Source of the DNA: an uncultured Anaerovibrio sp.
Lineage (GTDB): Bacteria; Bacillota; Negativicutes; Selenomonadales; Selenomonadaceae
Direction: 5' to 3'
NCBI GenBank assembly: GCA_902785445.1
Contig: CACZYN010000070.1
Span: 1 to 8,484, forward strand
Length of the DNA stretch: 8,484 nucleotides
This document shows, in pieces, positions 5,516 through 8,484 of the stretch. The notes below the pieces were generated by a model. That model was not told the origin of the DNA, did not search any database, and was given only the letters and a program-made list of their open reading frames with translations. Numbering within the stretch: position 1 is the first letter of the stretch; the number at the start of each line of letters is the position of its first letter. The position numbers and the translations under genes were made by a program.

Positions 5516-5785
5516 GTGAGTGTAATGAGCAGAAGCTACGGTACATTAATTGTGTTTGTCATAATTGGTGCAGTATTGGGTGGCATCATTGGTGACCTTT
5601 TAAGCGGAGTGGATGCATTATCCAGTATTATGCCTTATCTGGTACATTCCTATCCGGTATTGGATATAACCCCATCAGTGCTGAATCTTTACGTTATCAA
5701 GCTGACTGTAGGGTTGTCATTTTATCCAAATCTCATGAGCATTTTGGGTATGGTTGTGGCAATTATCTTGTTCCGCCGTTACTAA
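5516..5785 (+). CDS. DUF4321 family small membrane protein
   Basis: An 89-residue membrane protein of unknown function. A short basic N-terminus (SRSYG) is followed by a glycine-rich membrane helix (LIVFVIIGAVLGGIIGDLL). A central stretch (PVLDITPSVLNLYVIKLTVGLSFYPNL) follows, then a second helix (MSILGMVVAIILF) ending in RRY. This is the DUF4321 pattern, and such genes are often found just ahead of maf in Bacillota. I chose GTG 5516 because GGAGG (5503-5507) is 8 nt upstream. GTG 5486 and ATG 5501 lie before or at that site, and ATG 5525 is too far from it. It precedes maf by 19 nt and is probably the first gene of the maf-radC-mreBC transcript. Its context suggests a role near the cell envelope, which is an inference. 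Confidence 0.85.
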   Translation: MSVMSRSYGTLIVFVIIGAVLGGIIGDLLSGVDALSSIMPYLVHSYPVLDITPSVLNLYVIKLTVGLSFYPNLMSILGMVVAIILFRRY

Positions 5786-5804
5786 GGATTGTTAGAGGTA
5801 TTAA

Positions 5805-6395
5805 ATGATTATTCTGGCATCGGCATCTCCTCGCAGGAAGGAGCTGCTTACACAGATTGGTTGTAAATTTCAGGTGATTACCAGCAACGCTGAGGAAGTC
5901 ACCGGCGGGGGGCTTAGTCCCCAGGAGCTTGTAGTAAAAAATGCGTATAATAAGGCAGCTGCTGTGGCAAGAGAACATCCCGATTATCCGGTGTTGGGCT
6001 CGGATACAGTAGTAAGCCTTGATGGACATATATATGGTAAGCCTCGGGATGAGGAGCATGCCAAGGAAATGTTGAAGCTGTTTTCCGGCAAAACACACCA
6101 GGTTACAACTGGTATTGTTTTTGTTTGGAAAGGTCAGTCCTGGCAGGCATGGGAGACGACAGAGGTTGTTTTTTCCACTTTATCCCAAGATAAAATTGAT
6201 AAATATGTTGCTACCGGTGAGCCGGCTGATAAGGCCGGAGCCTATGGAATTCAAGGCCAGGCGGCGACTTTTATTAAGGGAATCAGAGGTTCTTACTCCA
6301 ATGTCGTAGGTTTGCCGCTCCATTGTCTTGACGGTCTTGCCCAGAAAGCGGGGATTGATTTATATGACAATGGTGAAGGATCTTCCAGTAGATGA
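5805..6395 (+). CDS. maf: Maf nucleotide pyrophosphatase (dTTP/UTP type, YhdE-like)
   Basis: A 196-residue cytosolic nucleoside triphosphate pyrophosphatase of the Maf/HAM1 superfamily, which hydrolyses non-canonical or pyrimidine NTPs to NMP and PPi. Overproduction of the Bacillus homologue blocks septation. Motifs seen: the N-terminal ILASASPRR (3-11) phosphate-binding loop, GSDTVV with catalytic Asp67 (65-70), GKPRD (78-82), LFSGKTHQVTTG (92-103) and DKAGAYGIQG (142-151). The pattern is that of the dTTP/UTP subgroup. The start ATG follows AGAGG (5794-5798) with 6 nt. Length is normal. The last 32 nt overlap the start of radC, so the two should be translationally coupled. The tail YDNGEGSSSR lies in that overlap and is low-complexity. 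Confidence 0.95.
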   Translation: MIILASASPRRKELLTQIGCKFQVITSNAEEVTGGGLSPQELVVKNAYNKAAAVAREHPDYPVLGSDTVVSLDGHIYGKPRDEEHAKEMLKLFSGKTHQVTTGIVFVWKGQSWQAWETTEVVFSTLSQDKIDKYVATGEPADKAGAYGIQGQAATFIKGIRGSYSNVVGLPLHCLDGLAQKAGIDLYDNGEGSSSR

Positions 6396-7050
6396 CCGTC
6401 CCCGGGAGAGGCTGTTAGCCTTCGGCCCGGAAATACTCAGCAACGCTGAGCTTCTGGCAATTTTGCTGGGAAGTGGATCCAAGGAAAAGTCGGCAATGCA
6501 GTTGGCTCATGATATATTGAGCCAGCATCGTGATAGTGGGGTAACAGCTCTGGCCACTATGAATGTGGAGGAGCTGACAGAGCTCAAGGGAATAGGCTCT
6601 GCCAAGGCAGCTTTGCTGCTGGCGGCGGTGGAGCTGGGAAAGCGGTTGGAGATAAATTCCACCGCCAGAAAAACCGTTGTGCGCTGTCCTGCTGATGCGG
6701 CGGATTATGCAATGCCCCGGCTGAAATTTGAACAGCGGGAGCACTTTGCAGTCATACTGTTGAATATCAAGAATCATATTTTGTCCATGCCCATTATATC
6801 CATTGGCAGTCTTACGGCTTCGGTGGTTCATCCCAGGGAAGTTTTTAAGGCAGCGGTGCAAAATTCGGCAGCGGCCATGATTTTGGTGCACAATCACCCC
6901 AGTGGTGATCCTTCTCCCAGCAGGGAGGACATCAATATTACCCGTCAGCTGATGCAGGCTGGTAAGCTAATGGATATACCTGTATTGGATCATATTGTTC
7001 TGGGAGATAATAAATATATTTCCCTAAAAGAGGAAGGTATGATACAATAA
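6364..7050 (+). CDS. radC: RadC family protein (JAB/MPN domain, UPF0758)
   Basis: A 228-residue RadC-type protein. The family was once linked to DNA repair, but its true reaction is unsettled; the fold is that of JAMM metalloproteases/deubiquitinases. The N-terminal part (VKDLPVDDRPRERLLAFGPEILSNAELLAILLGSG, then LKGIGSAKAALLLAAVELGKR) contains the UPF0758 region and a helix-hairpin-helix. The C-terminal JAB domain carries an intact zinc site: Glu159 in HPREVF, then HxH-x7-S-x2-D as His176, His178, Ser186 and Asp189 in HNHPSGDPSPSRED. I chose ATG 6364, ten nt after GGGG (6350-6353); the frame is open upstream to 6328 inside maf, and a second ATG lies at 6370. It overlaps maf by 32 nt. The maf-radC-mreB order is the conserved Bacillota arrangement. 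Confidence 0.95.
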   Translation: MTMVKDLPVDDRPRERLLAFGPEILSNAELLAILLGSGSKEKSAMQLAHDILSQHRDSGVTALATMNVEELTELKGIGSAKAALLLAAVELGKRLEINSTARKTVVRCPADAADYAMPRLKFEQREHFAVILLNIKNHILSMPIISIGSLTASVVHPREVFKAAVQNSAAAMILVHNHPSGDPSPSREDINITRQLMQAGKLMDIPVLDHIVLGDNKYISLKEEGMIQ

Positions 7051-7094
7051 CGTGTGGTCCAATTTATTTTGGATCGGCTTTGGTGTAATTTTAT

Positions 7095-7120
7095 GACACT
7101 GCACATAAAAGTGCAGTGTC
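7095..7120. promoter_or_regulatory. Perfect 10-bp hairpin/palindrome between radC and mreB
   Basis: GACACTGCAC (7095-7104), loop ATAAAA, then GTGCAGTGTC (7111-7120) pair without a mismatch. No T-run follows on either strand, so it is not a standard terminator. The 125-bp gap otherwise holds a possible -10 (TATTAT, 7139-7144, lacking a good -35) and the mreB ribosome-binding site (GGGAG, 7161-7165). The hairpin may be an operator for an mreB promoter, or an mRNA element that protects or processes the mreBC message. Confidence 0.55.
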
Positions 7121-7175
7121 CCAAAGACGAAAAAAATGTATTATCATTTGTAATATTGAAGGGAGCAATTAATTT

Positions 7176-8213
7176 ATGTGGAGTTTATTTGGTGGCTTGT
7201 CCCATGATATGGGTATTGATTTGGGTACTGCAAACACTTTGGTACATGTGAAGGGCAAGGGAATTGTTCTCCGTGAGCCATCTGTTGTTGCCATAAAGAG
7301 TGAAAATGGTGAAGTATTGGCAGTAGGTGACGATGCCAAGCGGATGATTGGTCGTACTCCGGGCAGCATTATCGCTATTCGTCCTATGAAGGATGGCGTT
7401 ATTGCTGATTTTGATGTTACCCAGGCTATGCTGAAGTATTTCATCAGAAAGGCTATGAATACGAAGTCTTTCGTGCGCCCTCGGGTAGTGGTAGGTGTAC
7501 CTTCCGGTGTTACTGAAGTAGAGAAGCGGGCAGTTATTGATGCCGCTCAGCAGGCTGGTGCCCGGGAAGCTTATCTCATTGAGGAGCCTATGGCTGCAGC
7601 TATCGGTGCCGGACTTCCTGTAGAGGAAGCTACTGGTTCCATGGTAGTTGATATTGGTGGTGGTACTACTGAAATCGCAGTTATTTCTTTGGGCGGTATC
7701 GTTACCAGCTGTTCCATCCGCATTGGTGGTGATGAGATGGATTCTTCCATCATCCAGTACATCAAGCGGGTTTACAACCTGATGATTGGTGAGCGTACTG
7801 CTGAGGAAATTAAAATCAGCATTGGCTCTGCTATTGTTAACGAAAAGAACGAAAAGACCATGGACGTTCGTGGCCGTGATTTGGTTAGCGGTTTGCCAAA
7901 GACCCTTTCTATTAAGGCCAGTGAAATCCGTGATGCTTTAAGAGAGCCAGTATATAAGATTATTGATGCTGTAAAGAGCACATTGGAAAAGACTCCACCA
8001 GAGTTGGCTGCTGATGTAATGGATCATGGCATTATGATGACCGGTGGCGGTTCCCTGTTGAATAATCTGGACAAGCTTTTGAGCAATGAGACTGGTATGC
8101 CTGTATTGGTATCCGATGATGCTCTGTCTTGTGTGGGCGAGGGTACTGGTCGTTCTTTGGAGAATATTGAATTATTGAAGCGTGTTGTTATGACTACAAA
8201 GAAGTTGAAATAA
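7176..8213 (+). CDS. mreB: Rod shape-determining protein MreB (bacterial actin)
   Basis: A 345-residue actin homologue that polymerises in membrane-bound antiparallel filaments and guides the elongasome (MreC, MreD, RodA, PBP2) during side-wall synthesis. Actin-fold nucleotide motifs are intact: phosphate 1 DLGTANTLV (15-23), the EEP catalytic region (Glu136, Glu137), phosphate 2 DIGGGTTEIAV (159-169) and adenosine motif MTGGGSLL (288-295). The N-terminus MWSLFGGLSHD is short and hydrophobic, and could help membrane contact. Length is normal. The start ATG lies 10 nt after GGGAG (7161-7165). The mreC start is one nt after the mreB stop, indicating coupled translation. MreB is chosen over the paralogues Mbl/MreBH because of the radC-mreB-mreC order. 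Confidence 0.97.
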   Translation: MWSLFGGLSHDMGIDLGTANTLVHVKGKGIVLREPSVVAIKSENGEVLAVGDDAKRMIGRTPGSIIAIRPMKDGVIADFDVTQAMLKYFIRKAMNTKSFVRPRVVVGVPSGVTEVEKRAVIDAAQQAGAREAYLIEEPMAAAIGAGLPVEEATGSMVVDIGGGTTEIAVISLGGIVTSCSIRIGGDEMDSSIIQYIKRVYNLMIGERTAEEIKISIGSAIVNEKNEKTMDVRGRDLVSGLPKTLSIKASEIRDALREPVYKIIDAVKSTLEKTPPELAADVMDHGIMMTGGGSLLNNLDKLLSNETGMPVLVSDDALSCVGEGTGRSLENIELLKRVVMTTKKLK

Positions 8214-8214
8214 T

Positions 8215-8484
8215 ATGAACAGGATACGGCGTGATAATAATTCCCGGAAAACAACTTGGATTATTACCGCAGTGGTGGTCAGCCTGTTTTTGGTGATTTT
8301 CCTGGCAGCCCGGGGGCATTTGAATCCTATTATGACCAATACCACGGTAATTACCGTGTTAGCCCCTTTTCAGCGGGCTATTTCCTGGGTTGGGGATAAG
8401 GTCAATGGAGCGGCAACTACCGCGTGGGAGATTGCAACAGTATATTATCAGAACGGAGAGCTCAGGGAAGAAGTCTTCGCTTTG
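8215..8484 (+). CDS. mreC: Cell shape-determining protein MreC, N-terminal part, cut by the window edge
   Basis: The first 90 codons of an open frame that runs off the window. It begins with a basic cytoplasmic stretch (MNRIRRDNNSRKTTW) and one membrane helix (about 15-32, IITAVVVSLFLVIFLAA), followed by LNPIMTNTTVITVLAPFQRAISWVGDKV, as in MreC. It then enters the start of a coiled coil (YYQNGELREEVFAL). MreC is a bitopic protein that links MreB to the periplasmic/extracellular wall-synthesis enzymes; family members usually have about 270-300 residues, so roughly two thirds are missing. The ATG lies one nt after the mreB stop with only a weak AAAGAAG upstream, so translation probably depends on mreB. 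Confidence 0.9.
   Translation, partial: MNRIRRDNNSRKTTWIITAVVVSLFLVIFLAARGHLNPIMTNTTVITVLAPFQRAISWVGDKVNGAATTAWEIATVYYQNGELREEVFAL

Noticed and set aside
7095..7120. Hairpin after radC considered as a rho-independent terminator
   Set aside because: No run of T follows the stem on either strand, so it was kept only as a regulatory or RNA-stability candidate.
7054..7251. 65-codon plus-strand frame across the radC-mreB gap
   Set aside because: It has no supporting ribosome-binding site, runs through the perfect hairpin and overlaps the well-supported mreB start in another frame.

Overview
The window is an ordinary-looking chromosomal segment of moderately AT-rich bacterial DNA. The run DUF4321 gene - maf - radC - mreB - mreC at the right end is the conserved Bacillota cell-shape neighbourhood. 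The protein style (a TVP38-type membrane protein, a CorA transporter, a soluble GAF hybrid kinase with a SHDIRTPMN H-box) would fit an anaerobic Bacillota such as the Negativicutes (Selenomonas/Anaerovibrio-like). That placement is an inference from general familiarity; there is no rRNA or other marker to prove it.

Layout. Positions 1-91 are very AT-rich and hold a perfect 17-bp dyad. A small protein of unknown function (92-493) follows, whose start is doubtful. Next comes a soluble hybrid histidine kinase with two receiver domains (606-2762). A strong hairpin terminator (2775-2819) separates it from a convergent minus-strand operon of three genes: corA (4221-3268), an unrecognised 76-residue protein (3251-3021), and a 58-residue Phd/YefM-like antitoxin with no recognisable toxin beside it (3003-2827). 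The corA promoter (4459-4431) lies about 200 nt upstream of its start codon, so corA should have a long leader. That leader can form a multi-branched hairpin followed by U5, plus a competing helix.

Divergent from corA is a TVP38/TMEM64-type membrane protein gene (4573-5286) with its own promoter. After it is a 229-bp stretch without a gene (5287-5515). It carries a complex set of hairpins (5292-5442), a perfect 11-bp palindrome (5436-5460) and a promoter for the next gene. Then come the DUF4321 membrane protein (5516-5785), maf (5805-6395), radC (6364-7050, overlapping maf by 32 nt), a perfect 10-bp hairpin between genes (7095-7120), mreB (7176-8213) and the first 90 codons of mreC (8215 to the window edge).

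Together the right half links nucleotide-pool or septum-related Maf, RadC and the MreB/MreC elongation machinery in one transcriptional direction. The left half is a signalling protein and an ion-transport operon. I found no phage, IS transposase, CRISPR array, tRNA or rRNA. The most interesting unexplained material is non-coding: the corA leader and the 5292-5460 structured element. The compact corA / unknown ORF / lone antitoxin operon is next.
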